From Desulfotomaculum sp. (GTDB lineage: Bacteria > Bacillota > Desulfotomaculia > Desulfotomaculales > Desulfallaceae), in NCBI GenBank assembly GCA_016841675.1, contig JAENYQ010000024.1, positions 1-41,919 on the forward strand: 41,919 bases of DNA. The letters are read 5' to 3'. The stretch's first letter is position 1; every line of letters starts with the position of its first letter. The notes beneath the pieces are model-generated. The model saw only the letters and a program-made list of their open reading frames with translations. It was not told where the DNA came from and searched no databases. A program made the position numbers and the translations under genes. Shown piece by piece: positions 1 to 8,550 of this stretch.

Positions 1-182
1 AGCCACCCCTAGTTAAATGCGCCCATACAGTGGTTGGATTCATAGCAATGACATGGGAATGTTTTGAAATAGATTTTCAACTGCTGATGGTGCCTCGCAG
101 TAGCATGGGCGACTACTCGAATTTCTTTAAAAGTGCGCCCTAGGTGAATATCTGGTGCGCGCTTTAATTTAAAGCTTAAAGC
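1..182. other. Non-coding stretch downstream of rpmB
   Basis: No gene could be supported here. A long minus-strand frame crosses the region but has no ribosome binding site and no recognisable family. Positions 38-52 are the reverse complement of the first 15 bases of the lead-in element found next to the hairpin repeats at 18383 and 38426, so this looks like repeat-derived intergenic DNA. Confidence 0.5.
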
Positions 183-206
183 AAAAAACGGCTTACGCCG
201 CTTTTG
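183..206 (-). terminator. Intrinsic terminator of rpmB
   Basis: Read on the minus strand, AAAAGCGGC-GTAA-GCCGTTTTTT forms a 9-bp stem, allowing one G-U pair, with a four-base loop running into a T tract. It lies about 20 bases past the rpmB stop codon. Confidence 0.7.
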
Positions 207-225
207 TTGATAATGCTTTTTAAAA

Positions 226-417
226 TTAGATGGCTCTTTGAACCTTACCGCTACGGAGGCACCTGGTGCAGACAACGATTCTGCGGGGCGTACCGTCAAC
301 GTTGGCCTTGACCCTTTGCAAGTTGGGTGCCCAGTTTTTCTTGGTGCGGATGTGGGAGTGACTGACTTTCATGCCTACGGTAATGCCTTTACCGCATACT
401 GAACATTTCCTGGCCAT
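226..417 (-). CDS. rpmB: 50S ribosomal protein L28
   Basis: This 63-residue basic protein is a structural component of the large ribosomal subunit. The N-terminus MARKCSVCGKG with a CxxC pair, and a second CxxC (VCTRCLRSG) near the C-terminus, match the zinc-ribbon form of L28, and the length is normal. The ATG at 417 is preceded by GGAGG at 8-base spacing. An upstream in-frame ATG at 435 would add six residues before the family's usual start and is rejected. The gene is divergent from recG and has its own promoter and terminator, so it is probably monocistronic. rpmB next to recG is common in clostridial genomes. Confidence 0.96.
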   Translation of the reverse strand: MARKCSVCGKGITVGMKVSHSHIRTKKNWAPNLQRVKANVDGTPRRIVVCTRCLRSGKVQRAI

Positions 418-449
418 GGTAAACACCTCCTTCAATACAAGACTTTAAT

Positions 450-478
450 ATTTTATCAGATTCATTGGTTCTATGCAA
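450..478 (-). promoter_or_regulatory. Sigma-A type promoter for rpmB
   Basis: On the minus strand TTGCAT (473-478) and TAAAAT (450-455) are separated by exactly 17 bases. The -10 box lies about 33 bases upstream of the rpmB start codon. Spacing and position fit a housekeeping promoter; the -35 and -10 boxes each differ from consensus by one or two bases. Confidence 0.55.
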
Positions 479-522
479 CTGGCGATGTCGTTTTAAAAGC
501 TTTTTATACAGGAGAAAAAAAT

Positions 523-2610
523 ATGGACGCTGGTAAAAGTGGCGACCGGTTTGAAACGCCGGCAAAATACCTAAAGATGGTTGGACCGCGCCGGGCCGAA
601 CAATTGGCCCGGTTAAAAATATTTACGGTACACGATTTACTTTACCATTTTCCACGCGAATACCTGGACCGCAGCCGGACGGTTTCGCCCTTCGGCCAAG
701 AAAACGGGGCTAATGTTACAGTGCGCGGTGCGGTAATCAGTGCTCAGGAAACAAAGCCGCGCAGGAATCTTACCATTACCAGAGCGGCCCTGGAGTCTGA
801 ACGCGGTATGTTTTACGCCGTATGGTTCAATCAGTCTCACGTTAAAAAGGTTCTCCGTCCGGGAACAGAACTATTGGTGAGTGGTAAACTGGACCTTGGG
901 TTTGGTTCAGTGCAGGTTCAGGTGCACGATTTTGAAGTGCTTAACCAAAGCGGCGACTTGCTGCACGCAGGGCGGATGGTACCTGTATACCATGCCACAA
1001 CCGGGCTAAGTCAACGCATGATGCGATCCTTTACATACGCGGCCCTGGAACAGTGGGAAAAGAATTATACCGAATTTTTACCCCGGTGGATTATGGAACG
1101 TGAAAATCTGACGCCACTCCCCGTTGCCTTGAGACAGATTCATTTTCCGGATCACCGGGAAAATGCAACGGAGGCACGCCGCAGGTTTGTATTCGAGGAA
1201 TTCTTTATCATTCAGGTGCAGCTTTTAAAACTTCGTCAAAATCTTACCCGGGTACAAAAAACACATACATATGCCAAGGACAACGGGCTGCAGCGGGCAT
1301 ACATATCCGGCCTGAAATTTGATTTAACCGAAGCTCAGCAAAGAGTGACGGGTGAAATAATGGCCGACCTGGACAAACCCTATCCTATGAACAGACTGCT
1401 GCAGGGCGACGTGGGGTCGGGCAAGACCGTGGTGGCGGTTCTGACGCTGCTGCGGGCTGTGGAAGGCGGGATACAGGGCGCATTCATGGCTCCCACCGAG
1501 GTGCTGGCCGAACAGCATTATCTCTCGCTCACTGCGTCCCTGGAGCCCCTTGGGGTTAACATTGCCCTGCTTAGCGGTGGAATGCCGGCCAAAGAGCGCC
1601 GTGCCTTGATTGAACGTATCGCCATAGGTGATATATCGGTGATTGTGGGCACCCAGGCGTTGCTGCAGCACGATGTATCTTTTAAGAACCTGGCCGTGGC
1701 GGTAATTGACGAACAGCACCGTTTCGGAGTTCGCCAGCGCGCCATTTTACAGGGGAAAGGTGTTCAGCCCGACGTCCTGATTATGACTGCAACACCCATT
1801 CCAAGGACATTGTCCATGACGGTTTACGGCGACCTGGACATGTCCGTTATCGACAGTATGCCTCCTGGGCGGCAGCCTGTACGCACATACTATGTATCCC
1901 CGGGAGAACTACCCCGGGTCTTTCAGTTTGTAAACGATCAAGTTAAAACCGGACGCCAGGCCTTTGTAATTTGTCCGCTGGTGGAAGAATCGGAAAAAAT
2001 GGATCTGCAGGCAGCCGAAGAACTTTACACACGCCTTATTGAAAATGAACTGCGCCATTGCAGGGTGGGCCTGCTGCACGGGCGCATGCCGAGCAATGAA
2101 AAGGAAGAAGTAATGCACAAGTTTCGGGCCGGAAAGACGCAGGTTTTGGTGAGCACGACAGTAATTGAAGTAGGCGTAGATGTGCCCAATGCCAGTGTAA
2201 TGGTGATTATAGACGCCGACCGGTTCGGGCTGGCCCAACTGCACCAGTTAAGGGGTCGGGTAGGCCGCGGCGGCGGAGAAGCGCACTGCATACTGGCCGC
2301 CCGGGTGCGCACCAAGGAGGCAGCCGAGCGCATCAGGGCTATGAAAGCCAGCAGCGACGGATTTTACCTAGCGGAAAAAGATCTGCAGATTAGGGGACCG
2401 GGGGACGTCACCGGTGTCCGGCAGTCCGGACTGCCGGAGTTTAAAATAGCCGACTTAGTGCGGGACCAGGATATATTACTGGCCGCCCGCCATCGGGCGG
2501 AAGAACTGCTGCGTGCTGACCCTGATTTGGAGTCGGAAGAGAACCGGCTCCTGAAAGATCATCTGCAGCGTCTCCAGCAGCAGCGGGAGAATTTTTATCA
2601 CATCAGCTGA
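523..2610 (+). CDS. recG: ATP-dependent DNA helicase RecG
   Basis: RecG is a superfamily 2 helicase that remodels stalled replication forks and branched recombination intermediates in the cytoplasm. At 695 residues it has the normal family length (E. coli about 693). The N-terminal wedge/OB region (about 1-250) opens with a helix-hairpin-like segment (VGPRRAEQLARL). Walker A is GDVGSGKT at residues 295-302, the Walker B/DEAH-type box is DEQH at 396-399, and motif VI is QLRGRVGRG in the C-terminal helicase domain. The ATG follows ACAGGAG at about 8 bases. The gene is divergent from rpmB. No genes follow in the same operon, because the downstream DNA is decayed. Confidence 0.97.
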   Translation: MDAGKSGDRFETPAKYLKMVGPRRAEQLARLKIFTVHDLLYHFPREYLDRSRTVSPFGQENGANVTVRGAVISAQETKPRRNLTITRAALESERGMFYAVWFNQSHVKKVLRPGTELLVSGKLDLGFGSVQVQVHDFEVLNQSGDLLHAGRMVPVYHATTGLSQRMMRSFTYAALEQWEKNYTEFLPRWIMERENLTPLPVALRQIHFPDHRENATEARRRFVFEEFFIIQVQLLKLRQNLTRVQKTHTYAKDNGLQRAYISGLKFDLTEAQQRVTGEIMADLDKPYPMNRLLQGDVGSGKTVVAVLTLLRAVEGGIQGAFMAPTEVLAEQHYLSLTASLEPLGVNIALLSGGMPAKERRALIERIAIGDISVIVGTQALLQHDVSFKNLAVAVIDEQHRFGVRQRAILQGKGVQPDVLIMTATPIPRTLSMTVYGDLDMSVIDSMPPGRQPVRTYYVSPGELPRVFQFVNDQVKTGRQAFVICPLVEESEKMDLQAAEELYTRLIENELRHCRVGLLHGRMPSNEKEEVMHKFRAGKTQVLVSTTVIEVGVDVPNASVMVIIDADRFGLAQLHQLRGRVGRGGGEAHCILAARVRTKEAAERIRAMKASSDGFYLAEKDLQIRGPGDVTGVRQSGLPEFKIADLVRDQDILLAARHRAEELLRADPDLESEENRLLKDHLQRLQQQRENFYHIS

Positions 2611-2657
2611 TCAACTTTGTACTTAAAACAGCTATTTTCATTCAAAAATTCCTCTTA

Positions 2658-2696
2658 ATTGGCTGGTATAAAGGTTGTAATAAAAGCCCCCGGCCT
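2658..2696 (-). pseudogene. Inverted scrap of ABC exporter C-terminus
   Basis: This 39-base stretch matches the 3' coding end of the ABC exporter gene at 9890-9928 at 37 of 39 positions by eye. Read on the minus strand it would encode the tail that contains GFYYDLYTS. It faces opposite to the adjacent ABC remnant at 2721-3047, so the two pieces form a head-to-head scar and not one simple truncated gene. Confidence 0.65.
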
Positions 2697-2720
2697 CTGA
2701 AAGGTTTTCTGAGGGATGTC

Positions 2721-3047
2721 ATGGTGCGCAACCGTCGTAGCGAAACAGGGTCCATTTTAACCCACCGCCACGCCGACACTATTGAAGTGGAATTAACACC
2801 GCTCACCATCGCCAGAGCTCTGCTTAAAAAACCCACTATCCTCATTTTAGATGACAGCACCAGTGCCGTAGATATGCAAACCGAGGCCTTTATAAAAAGG
2901 GCCTTGAAAACCCTCCTGGCATATTGCACCACCTTTGTGGTGATCCAGCGCATCAATACCGTGCTGGGGGCGGATCAAATTTTATTTATTAAGGATGGTG
3001 AAATTGTAGAGCAGGGCACCCACCAGGGATTATTGGAAACCGGTTAA
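2721..3047 (+). pseudogene. Chimeric ABC transporter NBD remnant
   Basis: This 108-codon open frame encodes only the end of an ABC ATPase domain: LTIARALLKKPTILILDD (Walker B region), the D-loop, the H-loop region and the C-terminal helix. There is no Walker A, signature motif or membrane domain, so it cannot work as a transporter. Residues up to about GADQIL follow the exporter subunit encoded at 11733-13538 (shared DDSTSAVDMQTEA). After that it switches to the partner subunit encoded at 9870-11732 (shared GEIVEQGTHQ). The switch falls in a block, GGGGCGGATCAAATTTT, that both parent genes contain. The H-loop histidine is replaced (VVIQRI), as in its parent (VVAQRI). Confidence 0.8.
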
Positions 3048-3225
3048 CCAGTTGCCAGCCCTGGGTTCTACGATTTTTCAAGTGGTGAACTTCATCCACA
3101 ATGACCATATCGTATTCTTCCTGGTAAACCTGTTCCGCCGTCTCTTTACGTTTGGCCTTATCCACTGACGCTATCAGTCGGTCGTATCGCTGCCAGCCCT
3201 GGCGGATTTTCGCTATACACTTCAT
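3040..3225 (-). pseudogene. SNF2-family helicase fragment
   Basis: About 60 codons on the minus strand resemble the Walker B region of SNF2/RapA-like helicases: YDRLIASVDKAKR, then YDMVIVDEVHHLKNRRT and GWQLVNR. The DEVHH box is the DExH motif. A stop lies a few codons upstream of the first ATG, and the frame runs into the ABC remnant at its 3' end, so both ends of the helicase are lost. Family membership is inferred from motifs only. The intact parent may have been part of a defence or restriction locus, but nothing here shows that. Confidence 0.55.
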
Positions 3226-3356
3226 AGAGCCTTTGAAGGCAGGCCTGTATCATGAACACATCAATAAATATATTGACAAATTTATAGATACCGCATAGAA
3301 TAATAGTAAGAATAAGCCATATACTAATCTTGAGAATTATGAAAAGGGTTGATAGT

Positions 3357-3686
3357 ATGCATAATCATATATCCATCAGCGGTGTGATGAATTCTCTTGT
3401 ACCGATTTCCCGTTTCAATAAGGGTGAAGCCAATAAGATTTTTGAGGAAGTCCGTGAAACGGGCTTCAAAATTGTGCTTAAAAACAACTCTCCTGCTTGT
3501 GTGCTGCTCACCCCCGAAACCTATGAGCAGATGCTTGAAATCATTGAAAACCACCGTTTGTTTGTAGAGGCTGAAAAACGCATGGAAAATGCAACAGCGG
3601 AGGATTTTATTCCAGCGGAAAAAGCCATGCAGGAGTTGGGCATCAGCGAGACGGATTTAAAAGGTACAGAAGTAGAGCTGGAATAG
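3357..3686 (+). CDS. Type II antitoxin, Phd/YefM family
   Basis: The predicted antitoxin neutralises the RelE-type toxin encoded immediately downstream and probably represses its own promoter. The N-terminal half shows the Phd/YefM fold pattern: a short start, SLVPISRFNKGEANKIFEEV, then FKIVLKNNSPACVLLTPETYEQM. The C-terminal half is charged and probably helical, as expected for the toxin-binding tail. The start at 3357 (MHNHIS) is chosen because AAAGGG lies 8 bases upstream; an in-frame ATG at 3330 has no such site. The length is about 109 residues. One base separates its stop from the toxin ATG, so the two are co-transcribed and probably translationally coupled. Confidence 0.85.
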   Translation: MHNHISISGVMNSLVPISRFNKGEANKIFEEVRETGFKIVLKNNSPACVLLTPETYEQMLEIIENHRLFVEAEKRMENATAEDFIPAEKAMQELGISETDLKGTEVELE

Positions 3687-3687
3687 C

Positions 3688-4005
3688 ATGTGGAAGGTGG
3701 AATATTTAAGGGAAGCGCTGGAAGATATAAAGCGGCTTGATCAATCACAACGCGTACAGGTGGTCAAAGCCGTCAACAAGGTGGCGGTCAATCCTCTGCC
3801 ACAGGCAGAAGGTGGCTATAGTAAACCACTGGGCAACAAAGGCGGCACGAGCCTGGCAGGCTACTGCAAAATTAAGCTATTAAAGCTGGGATTACGGGTG
3901 GTGTACAAGGTCGTGCGGAAAAACGGCATCATGAAGATTATTGTCATTTCCGCAAGAGCCGATGATGAGGTATATATCATGGCGCAAAAACGTATAGAGG
4001 AATAA
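3688..4005 (+). CDS. Type II toxin, RelE/ParE family
   Basis: This 105-residue basic protein has the RelE/ParE-superfamily pattern: WKVEYLREALEDIKRLD at the N-terminus, a central PLGNKGGTSLAGYCKIKL that fits the usual L-G/YR(I/V)R-like core, then GLRVVYKVV and a C-terminal KIIVISARADDEVY strand-helix. RelE homologues cut mRNA on the ribosome, whereas ParE homologues poison gyrase. The motif set favours RelE-like ribonuclease activity, but the target cannot be settled from sequence alone. It directly follows its antitoxin, the standard order. Both genes look intact within otherwise decayed DNA. Confidence 0.85.
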   Translation: MWKVEYLREALEDIKRLDQSQRVQVVKAVNKVAVNPLPQAEGGYSKPLGNKGGTSLAGYCKIKLLKLGLRVVYKVVRKNGIMKIIVISARADDEVYIMAQKRIEE

Positions 4006-4534
4006 AACTCCTTCGTGCTTTAAATACATATTCCCTGGCCGTTTCTGAAATTTTAAGTTGTTGGTACCGGCCCTACCGCGTGACCGTAGCCCGAGGCATA
4101 GCTTTTAGCAATAGAAAAGGTATTCTCACGATTTAAGGTGAGAATACCTTTAATGTTGTATCAGGGGCAACCGGGCCCAGTGGTTATTAATCTTATCATA
4201 GTATGAACCGTATGAACCCGGTATCGGGTATCACTGTGCATCCACCACCTTGCGCCATTTAATGATCCAATGCACCAGGAACCAGAAGATGGTATTTCTC
4301 TTAGCCCGTCTTAATCCTTTTAAATTTAGTTAAACTCACAAAAACCCGTTTATTGAGGTACATATGTTAACTTGGCAAGGAAAATTACTAGGCTATTGCC
4401 TGGTGCGTCTTATATTCTAACGTATAAATCCGGGGTTTTGCGGTTTTTTTTACTGTTACGGTGCGTTTCGTTAAACATCTTTCTATGGTAAAATAAAACA
4501 AATTTTACTGGTAACCTTCAAGGAGTTGAACGGT
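4006..4534. other. Intergenic region, no supported gene
   Basis: About 530 bases without a convincing gene. It contains the inverted repeat at 4116-4151. A minus-strand run of about 25 codons near 4240-4320 ends in KWRKVVDAQ followed by a stop and could be the tail of a lost protein, but it matches nothing I recognise. Confidence 0.4.
4116..4151. terminator. 14-bp inverted repeat, likely terminator
   Basis: AAAGGTATTCTCAC and GTGAGAATACCTTT pair perfectly over 14 bp around an 8-base loop, about 110 bases after the toxin stop. The flanking T run is short, so it may terminate weakly, in both directions, or be a repeat element. Confidence 0.5.
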
Positions 4535-4765
4535 ATGTCTAATTTAGTAGTTAATGCGGAGAAAACGTTTACTTACGAAGATTACTTGAAACTGGAAGAT
4601 AATTGGGATTATGAAATAATTGGAGGAAAACTAATTTTGGTTCCTAAACCCATGCCTTATCACCAGGAAATCGTTGGGCGATTGATAACCGAACTTAATA
4701 TTTTTTTTGAAAAGACGTACGGAGTCCAAAAATATTTCCTTGTTCGTCCAACCTTAAATTGGTAA
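4535..4765 (+). pseudogene. Truncated Uma2-family nuclease
   Basis: This 76-residue frame matches the N-terminal part of the next gene (Uma2/DUF820, PD-(D/E)XK fold): FTYEDYLKLEDN, YEIIGGKL, HQEIVGRLITEL. It stops before the catalytic strand region seen in the full-length neighbour, so it lacks the PD and ExS elements and is probably inactive. The ATG at 4535 is preceded by AAGGAG at 9 bases; the TTG at 4526 abuts that site and is rejected. The next Uma2 gene begins 28 bases later, consistent with a tandem pair in which the first copy lost its 3' half. Confidence 0.75.
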
Positions 4766-4793
4766 TATTAAATAGGAAGGGCGGGTGAAATAA

Positions 4794-5381
4794 ATGTCTC
4801 AAGCAGTAAAAAATGCAAAGCAACAGTTTTCTTATCAAAATTATCTTAATTTTTCCGATGACCAAAAATACGAAATCATTGAAGGAAGCCTTTTTGCCAT
4901 GACTCCTGCTCCTTCAATACAGCACCAAAGGGTTTTGAGAAGAATATTTTTATCTCTTGCAAATTATCTGGAAGGTGATGAATGCGAAGTTTTCACTTCT
5001 CCTGTTGATGTTCTACTGCAAAACGGAGAGGGTCTAATTGAGGATGTTAACAATATTGTGCAACCTGATATTTTCGTAGTTTGTGAGCAATCAAAATTAA
5101 AAGAAAAACATTGTCTTGGTGCACCTGATTTTATTGTCGAAATTGCTTCACCCGCAAACGCTTCGTTGGATTACGTGAAAAAATTAAATCTATATGAGAA
5201 ATATAAAGTAAGAGAATACTGGATTGTTAATTATGTTAAAAAAAATGTACTGGTTTACAGGTTGAGGGAAAATGGGGAATACGACACCCCGGAAACATAT
5301 GATGATATTGAAAAAGATAGAATAAACGTTGGTATATTTAAAGGCTTAACTATTAATTTAAGAGATTTTTTTCAAAATTGA
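4794..5381 (+). CDS. Uma2 family endonuclease (DUF820)
   Basis: This 195-residue protein has the normal length for the Uma2 family, a PD-(D/E)XK nuclease-fold group that is abundant in cyanobacteria and scattered in Firmicutes and often found in mobile or decaying loci. Visible elements are YEIIEGSLFAMTPAPS near the N-terminus, HQRVLRRIFLSLANYL, VQPDIFVV with Asp92, FIVEIASP with Glu116, and YVKKLNLYEKYKVREYWIVN, which supplies the lysine after the core. The biological target of the family is not established. An AGGAAGGG site precedes the ATG. The gene follows a truncated paralogue and has no partner that suggests a defined system. Confidence 0.85.
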   Translation: MSQAVKNAKQQFSYQNYLNFSDDQKYEIIEGSLFAMTPAPSIQHQRVLRRIFLSLANYLEGDECEVFTSPVDVLLQNGEGLIEDVNNIVQPDIFVVCEQSKLKEKHCLGAPDFIVEIASPANASLDYVKKLNLYEKYKVREYWIVNYVKKNVLVYRLRENGEYDTPETYDDIEKDRINVGIFKGLTINLRDFFQN

Positions 5382-5453
5382 GTTTAACGATAATGTCTCT
5401 TTAACTCGGAGGAATATTGGGTGCCCAAACGATGATAATTTTGATCGAGCCAA

Positions 5454-5777
5454 TCACTCAGGCGTTTTCGGCCTGTTGGAAGAGTTATTATTCAACAGTT
5501 TAACCATCTCTACCATCGCTTTTAGTTGGCTGGGACCAAGGGCCCGGGCAGCTTCCACCACGTTATCCAATAACCGATAAAACTCTTGCAGCGATTTAAA
5601 TCGCTCCATTACCGCATTCTTTTCCGTGGATGGTTCCGCCTGCTCGGCCAGGTTGGCGCTTTCCTCCACCAGCACAAAGGATTGATCGAACTTAGGCTTG
5701 TGCCGCAAACTTTGTACGGATTTGATAAAAGTATTGAAACTTGGCACTATCAGGCACACGGCAAGTATAAAGACCAA
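5454..5777 (-). CDS. Hypothetical protein, possibly a gene remnant
   Basis: I do not recognise this 107-residue frame. Its second half (about residues 50-95) has a credible amphipathic-helix composition (MERFKSLQEFYRLLDNVV, ARALGPSQLKAMVEMVKLL). The first 20 residues are hydrophobic and start at a TTG with no Shine-Dalgarno sequence. It could be the 3' end of a degraded gene, since nothing upstream initiates it convincingly. No function is proposed. Confidence 0.3.
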   Translation of the reverse strand: MVFILAVCLIVPSFNTFIKSVQSLRHKPKFDQSFVLVEESANLAEQAEPSTEKNAVMERFKSLQEFYRLLDNVVEAARALGPSQLKAMVEMVKLLNNNSSNRPKTPE

Positions 5778-5933
5778 AAAAATAGGGGACAGGATAATTT
5801 TTCAAAAAGCTAAATTAGTAGCCTGACCCTTTTTTTTGCTGGTTTTTATCATAATTTTCAAGTATATTAGTGACTAAGGTATTTTTAGGCAAATTAGCAC
5901 TAGTTTGATTTGCTTTTTCAAGGAGAGTAAAAA

Positions 5934-6662
5934 ATGAACTGGAAGTTTTGGGATGTAAAAAAGCGGGGTGAGCGCTCATCCCCTGCTGTTATTAGTGAAC
6001 AATTAATTAGTATCGCCGGCAGACTGGATAATTTGGAAGCATTCTTAAATAGCAATCAGCAGCAGGTTTACCATATGGACGGTCAATTGGCCCAAAATGC
6101 CGGCCAATTGACGGAAACTGCCGCCCAGGTGCAAAAACTGGGCCGCCTACACTACAAAACGAGCCAGGAAACTCAGAGCAAGCTGGACAGGCTAATGACC
6201 GGTATGGAAAAAGTACAGCAGTGGCAAGAGCAATATTTACAGGAAACGGTCCAACTGCAATTAAAGGAAAAGCAGATTACAGCGTTGGCGGAAGCTGTTA
6301 TAAAGCAGCTGGATGATATTGATAATATCCGCCGGGCACTAAAAGACGAACTAAAAGATGCCGCCAGGGATAACTGGCGGCAAATGTTGGAGCAATGGGC
6401 CGTTCGGATGGTACAAGCTCTGGCTGAAGCAGGCATTCTGGAGATAGCTATGCAAGGTCAAAGTTTTGACCCCCGGCGGGCCGAAGCCATCGCCACCGTG
6501 ACCAGGACGGAAGCGCTAAAAATGTGCGTTGATACAGATGCGGATGCATTAATACCGTATCAGGTGGTGGCGGTAACCAGACGGGGTTTTGTCACCCCGG
6601 AGGGGCGTATACTGCGCAAAGCACAAGTGATCACTGTTCGGGAGGAGGGTAACTATGTCTAA
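5934..6662 (+). CDS. Divergent GrpE-like nucleotide exchange factor
   Basis: This 242-residue protein probably drives ADP release from the Hsp70 encoded next. About residues 15-150 are heptad-rich coiled coil ([44 protein letters not shown]), and the C-terminal 80 residues follow the GrpE beta-domain pattern: [36 protein letters not shown]. It is longer than housekeeping GrpE (about 180-200) and the match is confined to the tail, so it would be missed by a strict search. The ATG has AAGGAG at about 8 bases. Its last 8 bases overlap the start of the Hsp70 gene, which indicates translational coupling. The assignment rests on the C-terminal motif plus gene order. Confidence 0.75.
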   Translation: MNWKFWDVKKRGERSSPAVISEQLISIAGRLDNLEAFLNSNQQQVYHMDGQLAQNAGQLTETAAQVQKLGRLHYKTSQETQSKLDRLMTGMEKVQQWQEQYLQETVQLQLKEKQITALAEAVIKQLDDIDNIRRALKDELKDAARDNWRQMLEQWAVRMVQALAEAGILEIAMQGQSFDPRRAEAIATVTRTEALKMCVDTDADALIPYQVVAVTRRGFVTPEGRILRKAQVITVREEGNYV

Positions 6663-8550
6663 AATCAACAACCATGATGTCCGACCGATAGTGGGCATTG
6701 ATCTGGGCACCACCAATTCTGCCGTGGCTTATATCAACCGGGGGAAACCGGAAATTATTCCTTCCCCCGGCGGAGATAGAATTATTCCCTCAGTGGTGCT
6801 GATTGATTTAAAAAACAACATCATGGTGGGAGAAGATGCCCGCTCGGCTTTAATAGCCATGCCGGACCGGACGGTGGCTGCCGTTAAAAGAAAAATGGGT
6901 TCCCCGAACCCAATTCCCATTGCCGGTCAGCAACTGCTGCCCCAGGAAATATCCGCTTTAATATTAAAAGAGCTAAAAACTTATGTAGATGCAAAATTTG
7001 GCGCAGGTGAAAAAGAAGCCGTTATCACCGTGCCCGCCTATTTTACCGATGAACAGCGCCGGGCCACCAAACAGGCCGGGGAATTGGCCGGTTTTGTGGT
7101 GGAACGAATTATTAATGAACCAACTGCTGCAGCGATGGCTTTCGGATTAAATCATTTAAAAGAGGACCAGCATGTTCTGGTTTACGATTTAGGCGGGGGC
7201 ACCTTTGACGTTTCTGCGGTGGAAATGATGAGCGGCATAATAGAGGTCAAAGCCACCAGCGGTAATAACAACCTTGGCGGGGAGGATTTTGACTGGCGCA
7301 TCGTGGACTGGCTGGCAGATAAAATTAAGCTGGAGCAACAGATTGCCCCGCGCCTGGATATTAGGGCCAGGGCTTTATTGAAAGAAGAAGCTGAAAAAAT
7401 AAAAATAAAACTTTCCACCACGGAGCGGGTGGATATTTCTCTACCCCTGGTGACCGTAAAAGATGGCCAACCGGTTGGCCTTTTTACTACATTTACCAGA
7501 GCACAATTTATTGCTCTGATTGAACATTATCTCATGGAAACAATGGATTGTGTGCGCAGGGTAATGGCTGATGCCGGATTAAAGCCTGAAGATATCCACC
7601 AGATCCTTTTGGTGGGAGGGTCCACCCGTATACCCAGGGTAAGGGAACTGATCAGAGATTATTTCAACCAAGAGCCCCGTGCCGACGTGCACCCGGATGA
7701 GGCAGTGGCGCTGGGAGCGGCAGTCCAGGCCGGGATAAAATCCGGCACCCTGGCTAAAAAAGGGCTCATCTTAACGGATGTGGCCCCATTTTCCATGGGT
7801 ATTGCAGTTTTAAAGGAATGGAAGAACTCTACCATCCGTCCCGGTGGCTACCACGTTATTATACCCCGCAATACAACCATACCGGTTAACAGAACGGAAA
7901 ATTTTTACACTGCGGCAGATGGCCAGACAACTGCAGCCATTGAAATTTATCAGGGAGAAAACCAGTGGGTCAAACAAAATCACCGGCTGGGTGAATTTTT
8001 ACTTGAGGGCATCCCTTTAAACAGGGCTGGAGCAGAGACCATAGAGGTCACCTATAAGTATGACATTAACGGCATCCTGGAGGTAACCGCCAGATGCGCG
8101 TCCAACGGCAAAGAAATGTCTGTTAGTGTGCATGACAGTTTAAATCGGGATTCCCGGGAGGCCTTTGATGAAAGCGTAGCCAGGTTGGATGAACTGTACA
8201 TAGAAGCCGGCGTGGAAGAAGCGGATAGGGATGAAAATGAGGATTGGGAAACGGCATATGACCTGAACATTGATGACGAAGACATGGCTGACTGGATGGA
8301 TGAATACGGACTAGGGGATGAGCCCGGGGAAGAATTAAACACCTGGGAGGAGTTACTGGCCGAAGGGCGAAATTTGTTGAACAAAGCCCGGCAATTACAA
8401 GATCAGGGCACATTAAAAAGGCGAAAAAAACTGCCCCGTGTTATCCACGATCTACAGAAAGCCATCATGGCCGGCGATGAAAACAACCTGCGGTCAGCCA
8501 TTGATGAGGCGCTGGATTTATTTATCGATTTGGAAATGGAGTTGAGCTAA
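6655..8550 (+). CDS. DnaK-like Hsp70 molecular chaperone
   Basis: This 631-residue ATP-dependent chaperone has an intact Hsp70 ATPase domain: GIDLGTTNS at 14-22, the catalytic-lysine region AAVKRK near 78, [11 protein letters not shown] near 154-164, [10 protein letters not shown] at 178-187, and [11 protein letters not shown] near 319-329. The interdomain segment is TDVAPFSMG in place of the usual DVTPLSLG. The substrate domain is recognisable to about residue 500. The C-terminus then departs from DnaK: an acidic Asp/Glu/Trp-rich stretch (about 515-570) and a helical tail ending in LEMELS, without the usual glycine-rich disordered end. It is flanked by GrpE-like and J-like genes and is probably a second, specialised Hsp70 and not the main DnaK. 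Confidence 0.92.
   Translation: MSKINNHDVRPIVGIDLGTTNSAVAYINRGKPEIIPSPGGDRIIPSVVLIDLKNNIMVGEDARSALIAMPDRTVAAVKRKMGSPNPIPIAGQQLLPQEISALILKELKTYVDAKFGAGEKEAVITVPAYFTDEQRRATKQAGELAGFVVERIINEPTAAAMAFGLNHLKEDQHVLVYDLGGGTFDVSAVEMMSGIIEVKATSGNNNLGGEDFDWRIVDWLADKIKLEQQIAPRLDIRARALLKEEAEKIKIKLSTTERVDISLPLVTVKDGQPVGLFTTFTRAQFIALIEHYLMETMDCVRRVMADAGLKPEDIHQILLVGGSTRIPRVRELIRDYFNQEPRADVHPDEAVALGAAVQAGIKSGTLAKKGLILTDVAPFSMGIAVLKEWKNSTIRPGGYHVIIPRNTTIPVNRTENFYTAADGQTTAAIEIYQGENQWVKQNHRLGEFLLEGIPLNRAGAETIEVTYKYDINGILEVTARCASNGKEMSVSVHDSLNRDSREAFDESVARLDELYIEAGVEEADRDENEDWETAYDLNIDDEDMADWMDEYGLGDEPGEELNTWEELLAEGRNLLNKARQLQDQGTLKRRKKLPRVIHDLQKAIMAGDENNLRSAIDEALDLFIDLEMELS

Noticed and set aside
9-299. Minus-strand 96-codon frame across the left edge
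   Set aside because: No ribosome binding site and no family. It overlaps the rpmB coding region and terminator, and its FPCHCYES segment is translated repeat DNA.
1324-2333. Several minus-strand frames inside recG
   Set aside because: They are shadows of a clearly real helicase gene, with unnatural amino-acid composition.
8052-8413. Serine-rich minus-strand frames inside the Hsp70 gene
   Set aside because: They mirror the acidic C-terminal stretch of the Hsp70 and have no start signals.
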